A stretch of DNA of 14,403 nucleotides from Thiopontia sp013349825 (GTDB taxonomy: Bacteria; Pseudomonadota; Gammaproteobacteria; GCF-002020875), in contig CAXCCG010000067.1 of assembly GCA_963981015.1 (NCBI GenBank), positions 1-14,403 on the forward strand, read 5' to 3'. The translations under genes were made by a program, and so were the position numbers. Below the pieces are notes generated by a model. It was given only the letters and a program-made list of their open reading frames with translations. It did no database searches and was not told the origin of the DNA. Shown here piece by piece: positions 14,288 through 14,403 of the stretch. The first letter of the stretch is position 1. Every line of letters starts with the position of its first letter.

Positions 14288-14403
14288 TCAGCTAACCCCT
14301 AAAGCTTTAAAGGCCGCATCAACTGGATCTGCATAAAAGCTAATCTGGAACTTGGACATCAATTCTGGCGGCACAGTAACCAAATCCGCTGATGAGGTCA
14401 TGG
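14288..14403 (-). CDS. brxL: C-terminal end of a BrxL-like Lon-related protein (partial)
   Basis: Only the last 37 codons and the TGA (14288-14290) are in the window; the gene continues off the right edge. The residues SADLVTVPPELMSKF, then QISFYADPVDAAFKALGVS, fit the C-terminus of BrxL, the Lon-like protein of BREX phage-defence systems, as I remember it. They also fit the general layout of a Lon C-terminus: a short strand after the catalytic region, a VP-E segment, a strand, then a final helix. The ATG at 14399-14401 is internal methionine, not the start. BrxL is usually the last gene of a type I BREX operon (brxA, brxB, brxC, pglX, pglZ, brxL), which would place the rest to the right. The assignment rests on 37 residues and no catalytic residue is visible. 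Confidence 0.6.
   Translation of the reverse strand, partial: MTSSADLVTVPPELMSKFQISFYADPVDAAFKALGVS

Noticed and set aside
1..14403. CRISPR array, rRNA operon, intact insertion sequence or attachment site
   Set aside because: No regularly spaced direct repeats, rRNA signature, intact transposase or tRNA-integrase pair was seen.

Overview
The window looks like part of a gammaproteobacterial chromosome of moderate G+C (about 50-55% by eye in the core genes). The gene order mrp | metG - rsxABCDGE - nth - DUF1841 is, from memory, close to that of Pseudomonas and of many sulfur-oxidising and phototrophic gammaproteobacteria. The species cannot be named from the sequence alone.

Region 1 (1-2156) starts with a copy of a palindromic intergenic repeat (about 120-251). 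Two minus-strand genes follow: a deoxycytidylate deaminase-family gene (283-750) and mrp/apbC (857-1945), an Fe-S cluster carrier ATPase. A clear intrinsic terminator (803-838) separates them. Between mrp and metG is a compact divergent control region with back-to-back sigma70-like promoters sharing one TTGACAA block, plus a 20-nt near-palindrome over the mrp -10 element.

Region 2 (2157-10575) is a plus-strand run: metG (methionyl-tRNA synthetase), the six genes of the Rsx/Rnf membrane electron-transfer complex (rsxA, B, C, D, G, E), nth (endonuclease III, itself a 4Fe-4S enzyme) and a small DUF1841 gene. Most junctions overlap or nearly touch. The exception is a 159-bp gap between rsxC and rsxD. 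The biochemical theme is redox and iron-sulfur chemistry: Mrp delivers clusters, RsxB, RsxC and Nth carry them, and RsxA/RsxE are expected to hold one within the membrane.

Region 3 (10576-14403) is accessory DNA. After an intergenic stretch with a nested 62-bp palindrome come two minus-strand genes of different composition. The first is a very AT-rich 473-residue protein with a transposase-type helix-turn-helix at its N-terminus and an otherwise unfamiliar body, whose middle part resembles DUF1963/YwqG. The second is a 469-residue DUF2130 protein with a long coiled coil containing an internal duplication and a PD-(D/E)XK-like core. A 167-bp palindromic element, related to the one at the left end, separates this pair from a truncated minus-strand gene at the right edge. 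The last 37 residues of that gene look like the C-terminus of BrxL, the Lon-like protein of BREX phage defence. The right side therefore probably enters a defence island, with the two unfamiliar genes just downstream of a possible BREX operon. This is the part most likely to hold something undescribed. No CRISPR array, rRNA, complete tRNA or intact insertion sequence was seen.
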